A DNA stretch of 15,634 bases, from contig QILZ01000205.1 of assembly GCA_003233545.1 (NCBI GenBank), forward strand, positions 1 to 15,634, given 5' to 3'. Below, in pieces: positions 1 to 8,015 of this stretch. The notes under the pieces are model-generated. The model saw nothing but the letters and a program-made list of their open reading frames with translations, searched no databases and was not told the origin of the DNA. Within the stretch, counting starts at the first letter, position 1; every line of letters begins with the position of its first letter. Source of the DNA: Spirochaetales bacterium (lineage in GTDB: Bacteria; Spirochaetota; Spirochaetia; SZUA-6). The position numbers and the translations under genes are program-made.

Positions 1-1195
1 CTGGCTTAAGAAAAGAAAAGCATAAAAACCAAATTGTATATTTCTCAGCAGATCCTGATATATACAAATCACAGAAAGAAAAAAGATTTCCTCCCGAATC
101 TTCCGTATCCGAACTGCCGCCGGATGTATGACAATAGTCATTTTTGTTGAGCTAATCCGGAATCCGGGAATTAGTATTGAGGCGCTCTTATCCGGACTTC
201 ATGATAAAGGGTATAAAATTGAAGCGAACACGATAGTTAATCTTTTTAAGCACTATAATATTTCTAAAAAAAACTGAATATGAAGTAGTAAAAATACTAA
301 GGCGGCTAAACGATAATCTGACGCTTAACGTTTCTTCTCCGAAACTTTTTTCACTTGCGCCGATTATCCACTTCAAGCCGGAAAGAGATACATGTCCCGA
401 TTGTCATATTAAGTTAAAAGTACAGAAGACATTGCCGGACAAAAAAACAGCAACCTTAGCCGTAGGTGATTTGATTGCACATGAAACTATTTATTATTGC
501 AGGAGATGTGGACATATATTTCATTCACAAGAACTACGGTCTTTGGTACCGGAGAAATGTAATTTTGGTTTCGATGTAATCATTTTTATCGGCAAGAGCC
601 TATTCCTTCGATGTCGTAATTATCAAGAAATCCTTTCAGAACTAAAACAGAAAAATGTTATAATTTCAATATCTGAAATCGGATTTCTTGCGAGAAAGTT
701 TGTCATTTATCTGGCATTGTTACACAAATTAGTTCAAAGGAAAATACGTCGTTACATGAATATGAATGGAGGATATATTCTTCATCTGGGCGGCACCTGT
801 GATGGTGCAAGCCCTCATTTAATAAGCGTTGATCAAAGCGTATTAGACGGGATAACAGAAATTGTTCTGGATAATGATAAACTACCTTCGGAAAACTTAA
901 AATGATTTAATTTCTTTTCTTGATAGAATTAAGAAAGCCTATGGTGTTCCTTTGGCAGTGGTGAGTGATATGGATTTAGATTTCCTTTTGATCAGCCTTA
1001 TTTGGTTTTTTATCAAAGACTAAAGCTGACTGAAATAAAACTTCAGGGCGATTGGAAGAAAAACAGAATATATGGCAAGATATGTCACGATTTACTGGAT
1101 GTAATAAATGATCCGGGTTTAGGGATAGTCTTTGCAAGGATAAAAAATATTCAGGAAACAAAGATTACCAGAAATTGGCAGTGTCAAACTTGAGG
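1..1195 (+). pseudogene. Decayed zinc-ribbon transposase, multiple frameshifts and a probable internal deletion
   Basis: A single transposase-like protein can be pieced together only by changing frame. Bases 3-128 read as a basic N-terminal segment ending in a TGA at 129-131. Bases 128-277 read as a helix-turn-helix-like segment (..NPGISIEALLSGLHDKGY..). After an 8-A run at 266-273 the frame moves to one that stays open to the TGA at 903-905. That stretch carries CPDC (about 392-403) and CRRC (about 499-510), a plausible zinc ribbon, then HLGGTCDG. A further shift gives FLDRIKKAYGVPLAVVSDM (about 916-972), and another gives FPFDQPYLVFYQRL (about 981-1022), running to a TGA at 1193-1195. The jump from VSDM straight to the FDQPY segment suggests the middle of the catalytic domain is lost. 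From memory, relatives have Asp where this copy has the first Gly in HLGG, which would be a lost acidic residue; this needs an alignment. No terminal inverted repeats were found, and the left end lies outside the window. The family was recalled from similar proteins in anaerobe genomes; the IS family is not assigned. Confidence 0.62.
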
Positions 1196-1344
1196 CGGGG
1201 TCATAGTTCCCCTTGTTCTAATACCTTGTCCATCCGGAGTTTCGCCGGCCATTGAGCTTCCTCATCTTACAGCCCTCCCTGATGTCCTATCAGTAAGGGA
1301 TTCATCTATTGATGCTTTTTCCCTTTCCAAGTAGTAGACATCTT

Positions 1345-2937
1345 TCATTCTCCATTTTTATGGTGTAAGAGCACTTTCCCGAACAATCCTTTTTTCAGAT
1401 TACCCCTTTCTACAGCTATCCCACCATTTACCAGAACATACTCTATGCCTTTTGGATATCGGTGAGGATGTTCATAAGTAGATTGGTCGCTAATCTTATC
1501 CGGAGAGAAAATGACTAAATCTGCATACATACCTTTCCGTATAAGACCTCTTCCTTTCAAGTTTAATTTCCCGGCCGGAAGGGCGGTCATCTTTCGAATA
1601 GCTTCCTCTAAAGAAAAAATCCTCTCCTCTCTGACATAACGACTTAAGATACGAGGGAAGGTGCCGTAAAGCCGGGGATGGGGCTTACCTTTGGAAGGAA
1701 GACCGTCAGTGCCGATCATAGTATGAGGATATTTCAAAATCCTCCGTATATCCTGCTTATCCATAGCAAAAATTATCATGGTGGTCTTAACTTCTTCCTC
1801 TATTAGAAGGTCAAAGAACAATTCATAAGGAGATTTATTTTCTTCTTCGGCCGCCTCTTCTATATTCTTTCCTTCCCAATGGGTGTGCTTTTCACAATAG
1901 CTTAAAAGAACATTGTGCCACCCACTATATCCTTTAAGACTGCCCGGATAGTTTGCTTCCATTTCTTCTTCTATTTTTTTTCGCAGATGAGGCTGTTTTA
2001 ACCGGGCTATCAATTGCACCACTCCTCCCTGGTGCACCCAGGGAGGAAGTAAAGCACTCAAGACAGTGCTGCAAGCAGTGTAGGGATATTGGTCACAAGT
2101 TATATCCAATCCTTCCTTCCTGACTTTCTCTATTAATTCCAAAGCCTCTTTTGTTTTCCCCCAATTCTCTTTCCCCTGAACTTTAAAATGAGAAATATGT
2201 ACCGGGATGGAAGCCTCCTTACCTATCTCTATTACTTCCCTTATTGCCTCTATCAACTTATAACCTTCATTCCTTATGTGAGAGACATAAAGGCCCCCTT
2301 CTTGATTTACCTCTCTACAGAGTTCTATCAGTTCAGTGGTGGGAGTATATACGCCGGGAGGATATATCAATCCCGTGGAGAGACCAAAAGCACCTTGTTC
2401 CATAGCTTCTTTGAGCAAGGATTTCATCCGCTTCATCTCCGGAGAAGTGGCGGGCCTGTTTTCGAATCCCATAACTGCCGTTCTTATAGTTCCCTGACCT
2501 ATCAAAGGAACCACATTTACAGCTGCCCCACGTCTCTGAAGATGATTTAAATAGTCTCCCCAGCTTTCCCAATCCCAGGGAAGTCCTGCTATTCCTCCCT
2601 GAAAAGGGGCTAAATACTTTTTTAACAAAGCAAGTTTTGTCTTCTCTACAGGAGCTAAACTCATTCCACAATTTCCTACTACTTCGGTAGTTATACCCTG
2701 CCTAATCTTGGGTTCCGTAAAAGAGGGAGCAAGGAAACCCAAATCGGAATGGGAGTGCATGTCTATAAATCCGGGAGCTACCGTTAACCCCTTAACATCT
2801 ATATATCTCCGGGAGGGGGAAGAAGTCAAATTGCCGATTTCCTTAATTTTCTCCCCTTGAATACCAACGTCGGCATGGTAGGCTTTTTTGCCTTTCCCAT
2901 CTACAATCAATCCTTTTTTAATAATCAAGTCAAACAT
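1345..2937 (-). CDS. N-acyl-D-amino-acid deacylase (D-aminoacylase, amidohydrolase superfamily)
   Basis: Predicted cytoplasmic zinc hydrolase that removes the acyl group from N-acyl-D-amino acids to give a free D-amino acid. The 530 residues cover the full family length. Visible signatures are the N-terminal beta-sandwich strand (DLIIKKGLIVDG), the metal motif HSHSD at 61-65, the family cysteine in VGNCGMS (C90), YVSHIRNEG with H220, HISHFKVQGKENWG with H250, DQYPYTA at 282-288, and the catalytic-aspartate loop IGTDGLPS (D411). The C-terminal RKGMYADLVIF strand completes the fold. The match to the Alcaligenes D-aminoacylase metal-site pattern (His-x-His, Cys, His, His, Asp) is good. The ATG overlaps the TGA of the upstream racemase gene (TGATG), and AGAGGA lies just upstream, so the two genes are very likely translationally coupled. 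It is the last gene of the UroD-like/racemase/deacylase group. Substrate range (D-Glu, D-Asp or neutral) cannot be read from the sequence. Confidence 0.93.
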   Translation of the reverse strand: MFDLIIKKGLIVDGKGKKAYHADVGIQGEKIKEIGNLTSSPSRRYIDVKGLTVAPGFIDMHSHSDLGFLAPSFTEPKIRQGITTEVVGNCGMSLAPVEKTKLALLKKYLAPFQGGIAGLPWDWESWGDYLNHLQRRGAAVNVVPLIGQGTIRTAVMGFENRPATSPEMKRMKSLLKEAMEQGAFGLSTGLIYPPGVYTPTTELIELCREVNQEGGLYVSHIRNEGYKLIEAIREVIEIGKEASIPVHISHFKVQGKENWGKTKEALELIEKVRKEGLDITCDQYPYTACSTVLSALLPPWVHQGGVVQLIARLKQPHLRKKIEEEMEANYPGSLKGYSGWHNVLLSYCEKHTHWEGKNIEEAAEEENKSPYELFFDLLIEEEVKTTMIIFAMDKQDIRRILKYPHTMIGTDGLPSKGKPHPRLYGTFPRILSRYVREERIFSLEEAIRKMTALPAGKLNLKGRGLIRKGMYADLVIFSPDKISDQSTYEHPHRYPKGIEYVLVNGGIAVERGNLKKGLFGKVLLHHKNGE

Positions 2938-3623
2938 CAGGTTTCCTCTTCTCCCAGGGCTATCTGCAGAGCTTTCCGGGTATGGATGGTGGTGGTATCA
3001 AAAACTTTAGCGGAAGTATCTTTCTGTTTTATTAAAAAGGGGAGTTCCGTGCATCCCAACACTACTCCTTCAGCCCCTTTTTGGCTTAGGTTCCTTATAA
3101 TCTCCACTATAACCTGCCGGGAGTCATCTCTAATCTCATTCAGTACCAATTCCTTATAAATAATATTATTTATCTTCTGCCGGTCTTCCACGGAGGGAGT
3201 AATCGTTTCAATATGATGTCGGGCAAGTCCTTTACTATAGAAATCTTTACTCATAGTAAAAATGGTTCCTAACAAGCCTACCTTCTTTATATTATTTTTT
3301 TTAATTTCCTGTGCCGTAGCGTCAATAATACTAAACCACGGTATAGGTATATTCCCGGAGACCTCTTCAAAAACAATATGTATGGAGTTGCAGGCAGCAA
3401 TCACAAAGTCAGCCCCGGCTTTATGTAGATTCCCGATAGCCGTCTTAACCTTCCCGGCAGCTTCATACCCGGTATCAATAAACTCCTGGAAACTCAAACT
3501 ATAAATAATTATCTCCGGGTAGGAATAATTACCATACCTCCGGTAATATTCCCGGGTAATGTATTCATAATAGACTGCCGTCGACTCCGGTCCCAGCCCG
3601 CCCAAAATTCCAATCCTTTTCAT
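2937..3623 (-). CDS. Aspartate/glutamate racemase family protein
   Basis: Predicted cofactor-independent amino-acid racemase of the Asp/Glu/hydantoin racemase superfamily, cytoplasmic, 228 residues (normal length). It opens with IGILGGLGPEST, the typical aspartate-racemase N-terminus. The two catalytic cysteines of the two-base mechanism are both present: AACNSIH (C78) and LGCTELP (C191). The LGTIFTM segment near 118-124 marks the second half of the duplicated fold. Its stop shares a base with the start of the D-aminoacylase gene (TGATG), so the two are probably made together. Upstream, the UroD-like gene ends 26 bases away on the same strand. The pairing suggests the racemase feeds or consumes the D-amino acid released by the deacylase. 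Aspartate is the most likely substrate by family resemblance, but broad-specificity and glutamate relatives exist. The MurI role is less likely, given the aspartate-racemase-type N-terminus and the catabolic neighbour. Confidence 0.9.
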   Translation of the reverse strand: MKRIGILGGLGPESTAVYYEYITREYYRRYGNYSYPEIIIYSLSFQEFIDTGYEAAGKVKTAIGNLHKAGADFVIAACNSIHIVFEEVSGNIPIPWFSIIDATAQEIKKNNIKKVGLLGTIFTMSKDFYSKGLARHHIETITPSVEDRQKINNIIYKELVLNEIRDDSRQVIVEIIRNLSQKGAEGVVLGCTELPFLIKQKDTSAKVFDTTTIHTRKALQIALGEEET

Positions 3624-3649
3624 CGATATTCTCTCTTAAAGTGTAAAAT

Positions 3650-4729
3650 CTATATGCTTACTCTATAACGTTCCACCAAGCCTCTGCATATGAGTTCCTC
3701 ATGCAGATATATTATATTAGAAATGCTGTAGCCTGGTTCAAGATGATAACTCAGGCATAGGGGACCATCATTATTTTCGTCTAATATAACATCGAGCCAT
3801 TTTAAGATATTTTTTTTATCGGAACTTGATAAAAGAATTTCTACAGGAGGTGCAAGCTCGATTAAAAAATCCTGTCCCATTATACTTCGAATCTTCCCAA
3901 CCGAAGTATTAGATCCGGTGTCCAGTGAAGATAGATTAGTTATCGCTGCTATCCCATCGAGCAAATGGTCCGAATACCCACAGGAATGGAAACGAACTTG
4001 TCCATATGTCTCCCCCATCAAATTTGAATATGGTAATATAAATTTCATAAAAGCAGCCGGAGAGATAAGAGAACCTGAACATTCCCCTATATGTATTCCA
4101 GTTACCTCGATAGATGCAATATTCGCAAATTTATCTATTAATCGCATATACAATTCTGCAAGCCATCCATGTAGTCCATTAATAAAATCAGGATCATCAT
4201 AAAGAAGCATAAATACTTTCTGACCAATAAGTTTAAAAGCGGTTGTAAAAAAACCATGAATTGTTGCACGTCCGGAAAGATCCCAGAAGAAAGGAGGTAT
4301 TATTGATAATTCCGGATTATCCTGCTTTATCATCTCTATCTGAGCTTCGAACTTTTTAATAAGGGGATGCCCGCATAGTATATCTACATCAGGCAGGTCA
4401 GATATTTTTGTAATACCCGAGAGAGGAGCCGTAGAAATATCTGCATCCCCATCTGCAGGAAAAATAAAATCGGACCCTAACAATACACCAATAATCAAAT
4501 TAGGCTGGATTGCACCGACATAAATCATATCTGAAGTTACATATTTAATATTTACGAGCTTTGATTCCAAATTATGTAAAGACAATTCAGGGAATATTTT
4601 TTGTAAGAATTTTTCTATTCTTTCATCTTGCTGTTTTCTCGCAAAAGGATCAAAATAATACTCTTTTGTAAAATTAAACCCTCCCTCTTTGTGCAGCCAG
4701 CCTTTAGAGGTACTTCCCTGTATCATCAT
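3650..4729 (-). CDS. Uroporphyrinogen-decarboxylase-like protein (possible methyltransferase relative)
   Basis: 359 residues with the UroD/MtaA-type TIM-barrel pattern. The late barrel strands read GIHIGECSGSLISP (H213, C217), followed by an ILPY helix and VRFHSCGYSDHLLD (H248, C250). In the methyltransferase branch of this family, His and Cys residues at such positions bind zinc that activates a thiol or similar methyl acceptor. True HemE proteins have other conserved N-terminal arginine motifs that I do not see here, so haem synthesis is unlikely. The ATG at 4729 is followed directly by a second ATG; GGAG lies 8 bases before the first, which supports it. No corrinoid-binding protein or MtrH-like partner lies in the window, so a methyl-transfer role is inference only. 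The gene is 26 bases upstream of the racemase gene and probably in the same transcript. Many catabolic clusters carry UroD-like proteins of unknown substrate. Confidence 0.82.
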   Translation of the reverse strand: MMIQGSTSKGWLHKEGGFNFTKEYYFDPFARKQQDERIEKFLQKIFPELSLHNLESKLVNIKYVTSDMIYVGAIQPNLIIGVLLGSDFIFPADGDADISTAPLSGITKISDLPDVDILCGHPLIKKFEAQIEMIKQDNPELSIIPPFFWDLSGRATIHGFFTTAFKLIGQKVFMLLYDDPDFINGLHGWLAELYMRLIDKFANIASIEVTGIHIGECSGSLISPAAFMKFILPYSNLMGETYGQVRFHSCGYSDHLLDGIAAITNLSSLDTGSNTSVGKIRSIMGQDFLIELAPPVEILLSSSDKKNILKWLDVILDENNDGPLCLSYHLEPGYSISNIIYLHEELICRGLVERYRVSI

Positions 4730-4764
4730 TAATATTTCTCCATAAAAGTACGTTCCGGACAGCC

Positions 4765-4779
4765 TGAATCAAAGATTCA
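4765..4779 (-). other. Short perfect hairpin between the cupredoxin and UroD-like genes
   Basis: TGAATC and GATTCA form a 6-base stem around a 3-base loop in the 70-base gap after the cupredoxin stop. No T-tract follows directly on the minus strand (a TTTT appears about 20 bases on), so it is not a convincing intrinsic terminator. It could weaken read-through or protect the 3' end of the copper transcript. No good promoter was seen in the same gap. Confidence 0.3.
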
Positions 4780-4799
4780 ACACAGCAAACAATCGGATT

Positions 4800-5177
4800 C
4801 TACTCTACGATCAATTTCCCATGCAGCATTCCCATTGCACATTGGAATCTATACTCGCCCGGTTTTTCCGGAGTAAATTCCAGAGGAATAGTCTTGAACG
4901 GAGTCAGCGTGGCTTGTTTATGAAAATCAGGTAAAAGAACCTGTTCCGAACAGGCTGCAGTTTCTTCACGTAAGAAGTTAAGCCGTACTGGTTTTCCGGC
5001 TTCCACAACGATGACATCCGGTGAATATCCACCTTTTACCGTGATAAGCGTCTCCTGCACACCGCTCGAGGTGGTCTGTATCCGGGTAGCTTTGGATTCC
5101 GAAAACCAGAAATACCAGGCTAATCCTCCGGATAATATGAGCCCGGCGATTGTGACAATAATCTGATCTAAGGCCAT
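4800..5177 (-). CDS. Membrane-anchored cupredoxin-domain protein
   Basis: 125 residues: a single N-terminal membrane segment (about 5-26, ending WYFWF), a short linker, then a cupredoxin-like beta-barrel (about 42-125) expected on the outer face of the membrane. Possible copper ligands are C76 in AACSEQ, H86 in DFHKQ, and the C-terminal loop FQCAMGMLHG, with C113, M115, M117 and H119. That loop is the right place for the Cys/Met/His set of plastocyanin-like domains. The start is well supported: AAGGAG, which overlaps the copA stop codon, lies 6 bases before the ATG. The 11-base gap to copA indicates one transcript and likely translational coupling. The protein probably binds copper delivered by, or destined for, the CopA pump. 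It could instead be a small electron carrier, but the genetic link favours copper handling. Confidence 0.85.
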   Translation of the reverse strand: MALDQIIVTIAGLILSGGLAWYFWFSESKATRIQTTSSGVQETLITVKGGYSPDVIVVEAGKPVRLNFLREETAACSEQVLLPDFHKQATLTPFKTIPLEFTPEKPGEYRFQCAMGMLHGKLIVE

Positions 5178-5188
5178 GATTTTCTCCT

Positions 5189-7861
5189 TTATATTCTTAT
5201 GTTTTTAGCCCTAAACCGTCGTAGCCGATTGGCATTAGTCACGACAGTAACCGAACTAAAAGCCATTGCTGCGCCGGCAATCAGGGGCGACAGTAACACA
5301 CCAAAAAACGGGTACAAAATTCCTGCGGCTATCGGAATTCCGAGGCCGTTATAGAAAAAGGCTCCAAACAGATTTTGCCTGATATTCTTCATAGTTGCTT
5401 TCGATAATTGGATGGCCAGAGCCACACCCCACAAGCTGCCCTTAATCAGAGTAATATCGGAGGCCTCGATGGCGACATCGGTTCCGGTGCCAATGGCAAG
5501 CCCAATATCTGCCTGAGCCAGGGCAGGTGCATCGTTAATGCCATCCCCAACCATGGCTACCTTTTTCCCTTCTTGTTGTAGTTTCTTTATATTGAAGGCC
5601 TTGTCTTCCGGAAGCACTTCGGAAAATACCCGGTCAATGTTCACCTGGCGGGCAATGGCCTTCGCTGTTCTTTGATTATCTCCTGTAATCATCACCACTT
5701 CCAGACCCATCTCTTTTAAACGAGCAATTGCTTCTTTGGAATCGGGCTTTACTGTGTCTGCTACAGCGACAATACCGGCAGCTTTCCCATCAACGGCAAT
5801 ATACATGGGTGTTTTGCCATTATCTGCCATGTTTTGACTGCGTTGACTCAGATCTCCCAGGTCGATATCGTATTTTTTCATCATTTTTTCATTACCTAAA
5901 ATCACTCGTTTCCCCTTCACTGATGCTTCTACACCATGACCGGGGACAGCGTTAAATTTTTGGGGGTCAATCAGGGTCAGCGAGCGATCGGCAGCTCCCT
6001 TAATAATCGCCTCTCCCAGGGGATGTTCGGATGCTTTTTCAACGGAAGCTGCATATAACAATATTTCTTCATCTTTAAACCCATTCACAGAAATTATATC
6101 GGTCAGAGATGGATTACCGGCAGTGATGGTACCGGTTTTATCCAGAACAATCGCATCGAGTTTTTGAGAAGTTTCCAACGCCTCACCACTGCGAATAAGA
6201 ATTCCGTTTTCAGCTCCTTTCCCCACACCCACCATTAATGAAATGGGAGTGGCCAGTCCCAAAGCGCAGGGGCAGGCAATAATTAGCGTGGTTACCAATA
6301 CCACCAGGGCGTAAATCAGATTAGGAGAAGGGCCAAAATCATACCATGCCACAAAGGCCAGCATAGCAATAATAATGACTCCTGGAACAAAGTAAGCCGA
6401 AACCAAGTCGACAATGCGTTGAATGGGGGCCTTTGAACTTTGCGCATCCTGCACCATTTTGATAATCTGAGCCAGGGCAGTATCCTTTCCCACTTTTATA
6501 GCTTTAAACCGGAATGAACCTGTTTTATTAATAGTAGCGCCAATCACCTCATCATCTTTATTCTTCTCTACCGGAATAGGTTCACCGGTGATCATCGATT
6601 CGTCTACACTGGAGGAACCTTCGGTAACGATTCCATCTACGGGAATTTTTTCACCGGGGCGGACAAGGATGATGTCATCCAATACCACTTCTTCTATCGG
6701 AACATCAATTTCTACCCCATTGCGGATGACCCGGGCAGTTTTGGGCTGTAAACCGATCAGCTTCTTTATAGCCTCGGAACTTTTTCCTTTAGCACGTATT
6801 TCTAACGCCATGCCCAGGTTTACCAACGCCACGACCACCGCAACTACATCAAAAAAAACGTCAGCCAAAGCCTCGTTTGGGAAAATATCCGGAACGAGTG
6901 CGGCAACCGAGGAATAGAGCCAGGCAGCGGTGATACCCGTGGCGATAAGCGTGTGCATATTTGCCGAACGGTTTTTAATGGCTGATAGCGCGCCTGTATA
7001 AAAATGCAAACCGGACCAAAACATGATCGGCAAACTGATCACACCCATTGTTATCCAGATAAAACGAAGCAGGTCACTTCCTTTCTGCAATTGAGCCGGC
7101 AGGCCAAATAAAGCCGGATAACTAAAAAGGATAAAGGGAATTGAAAGGATTGCGGCAAAAATAAACTTGCCCAGCAAAGTTCTGTATTCTTTTTCGCGGG
7201 CCTTCTGGTTTTCATCTTCCGGCTCGACTACGGCCTTGCTGACTGCGACAACCGGTGAACTTGTTGCAAAAACAGGGTAATTTAAACGTTCGATTACTCT
7301 TTTAATCTCCGGTATTTTTGCCATCGACGGCAGGTAATTTATGGCAGCCGATTCCGTTGCCAAATCTACACAGGCCGAAAGGACACCGGGTGTCTTCCTC
7401 AGTTCTTCTTCAATTTTGGTAACACAGGAAGCACAGTGCATTTTGCGGATGCCCAGCTTAAGAGTAGCCTGCCCGGTCTGATAACCAGCCGATTTAATAG
7501 CCTGTAGTATTTCTTCCGTTTTTACTTCCTGGGGCAGATATTCCACATAAGCCTGTTCAGTGGTATAATTAACATGCGCTTTTTTTACACCGGGCAACTT
7601 GTTAAGTTCTTTCTCAATCGCCAAAGCACATGAAGTACAATGCATATCTATAACAGGAATTTGCAATCGTTCAATCCCATCACCCGAAACACGGTAAGTA
7701 GTTTTACCCGGTTTGGAATCAACCGGAATGTATTGGTTCGGTTCCGCTTCGAATTTGGCTTTGCATGCCGGCGAACAAAATTCGTATTTCCGTCCTTCAT
7801 ATTGGCTATAATACTCCGAAGGACTTTTTATTTCCATTCCACAAACGGGATCACGTATCAT
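5189..7861 (-). CDS. copA: Copper-exporting P1B-type ATPase with N-terminal YHS and two HMA domains
   Basis: 890-residue inner-membrane pump that moves Cu(I) out of the cytoplasm using ATP. Domains in order: YHS metal-binding domain (about 2-45; DPVCGM, FCSPAC), two heavy-metal-associated domains with MHCTSC (C75, C78) and MHCASC (C143, C146), then transmembrane helices from about 230. The actuator has TGEP (425-428) and the sixth helix has the CPC motif (530-532). The phosphorylation motif DKTGTIT has D574, the nucleotide domain has SEHPLG (HP at 613-614), and the hinge has VGDGINDAP (771-779). YN at 837-838 and MxxSS (M866, S869, S870) complete the Cu(I)-type (P1B-1) membrane ligand set. 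All catalytic residues are intact. The start is set by AAAGGAGGAG 7 bases before the ATG, and a near-consensus promoter lies upstream. The cupredoxin gene follows after 11 bases. The YHS domain is an accessory found in only some CopA lineages. Confidence 0.97.
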   Translation of the reverse strand: MIRDPVCGMEIKSPSEYYSQYEGRKYEFCSPACKAKFEAEPNQYIPVDSKPGKTTYRVSGDGIERLQIPVIDMHCTSCALAIEKELNKLPGVKKAHVNYTTEQAYVEYLPQEVKTEEILQAIKSAGYQTGQATLKLGIRKMHCASCVTKIEEELRKTPGVLSACVDLATESAAINYLPSMAKIPEIKRVIERLNYPVFATSSPVVAVSKAVVEPEDENQKAREKEYRTLLGKFIFAAILSIPFILFSYPALFGLPAQLQKGSDLLRFIWITMGVISLPIMFWSGLHFYTGALSAIKNRSANMHTLIATGITAAWLYSSVAALVPDIFPNEALADVFFDVVAVVVALVNLGMALEIRAKGKSSEAIKKLIGLQPKTARVIRNGVEIDVPIEEVVLDDIILVRPGEKIPVDGIVTEGSSSVDESMITGEPIPVEKNKDDEVIGATINKTGSFRFKAIKVGKDTALAQIIKMVQDAQSSKAPIQRIVDLVSAYFVPGVIIIAMLAFVAWYDFGPSPNLIYALVVLVTTLIIACPCALGLATPISLMVGVGKGAENGILIRSGEALETSQKLDAIVLDKTGTITAGNPSLTDIISVNGFKDEEILLYAASVEKASEHPLGEAIIKGAADRSLTLIDPQKFNAVPGHGVEASVKGKRVILGNEKMMKKYDIDLGDLSQRSQNMADNGKTPMYIAVDGKAAGIVAVADTVKPDSKEAIARLKEMGLEVVMITGDNQRTAKAIARQVNIDRVFSEVLPEDKAFNIKKLQQEGKKVAMVGDGINDAPALAQADIGLAIGTGTDVAIEASDITLIKGSLWGVALAIQLSKATMKNIRQNLFGAFFYNGLGIPIAAGILYPFFGVLLSPLIAGAAMAFSSVTVVTNANRLRRFRAKNIRI

Positions 7862-7883
7862 TTTATCACTCCTCCTTTACTTT

Positions 7884-7897
7884 TATTATTAATAATA
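7884..7897. promoter_or_regulatory. 14-base perfect palindrome at the copA -10/start site
   Basis: TATTATTAATAATA is a perfect palindrome. It covers the predicted -10 element (7892-7897) and the expected transcription start of copA. The position suits a repressor operator. However, the sequence is pure A/T and does not resemble the G/C-tract sites of CsoR or the TACAnnTGTA sites of CopY, so it may be compositional. Confidence 0.3.
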
Positions 7898-7920
7898 GGT
7901 TTTTATTATAAAGGTGTCAA
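7892..7920 (-). promoter_or_regulatory. Sigma70-type promoter of the copA-cupredoxin operon
   Basis: On the minus strand TTGACA (7920-7915) is followed by exactly 17 bases and TATTAT (7897-7892), matching 11 of 12 consensus positions. The expected start near 7885 gives a leader of about 25 bases that includes the strong copA ribosome site. It lies in the 154-base gap after the metallo-hydrolase gene, so copper genes can be expressed apart from the upstream pair. The 17-base spacer is not the stretched spacer used by MerR/CueR-type activators. Confidence 0.72.
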
Positions 7921-8015
7921 CACGCAACATTGTATCAGTCCTATAGACAATACCGGCGCATGAGTATTTAGATGAAGTCCAATTTCCCGCTCTTTAGATA
8001 TCTTCTCTCTAAAAG

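Noticed and set aside
266..277. The A-run followed by CTGA looked like a programmed -1 frameshift site (A AAA AAC) in the transposase.
   Set aside because: The frame that continues the protein is +1 (or -2) from the preceding one, not -1, and several other lesions exist elsewhere in the same gene, so decay is simpler.
1200..1212. GGGG/CCCC hairpin after the transposase relic as a terminator.
   Set aside because: The stem is only four pairs with an eight-base loop and a poor T-run.
3650..4729. Haem-pathway uroporphyrinogen decarboxylase (hemE).
   Set aside because: The His/Cys pattern and absence of the HemE N-terminal arginine motif place it in the UroD-like methyltransferase branch, and no haem genes are nearby.
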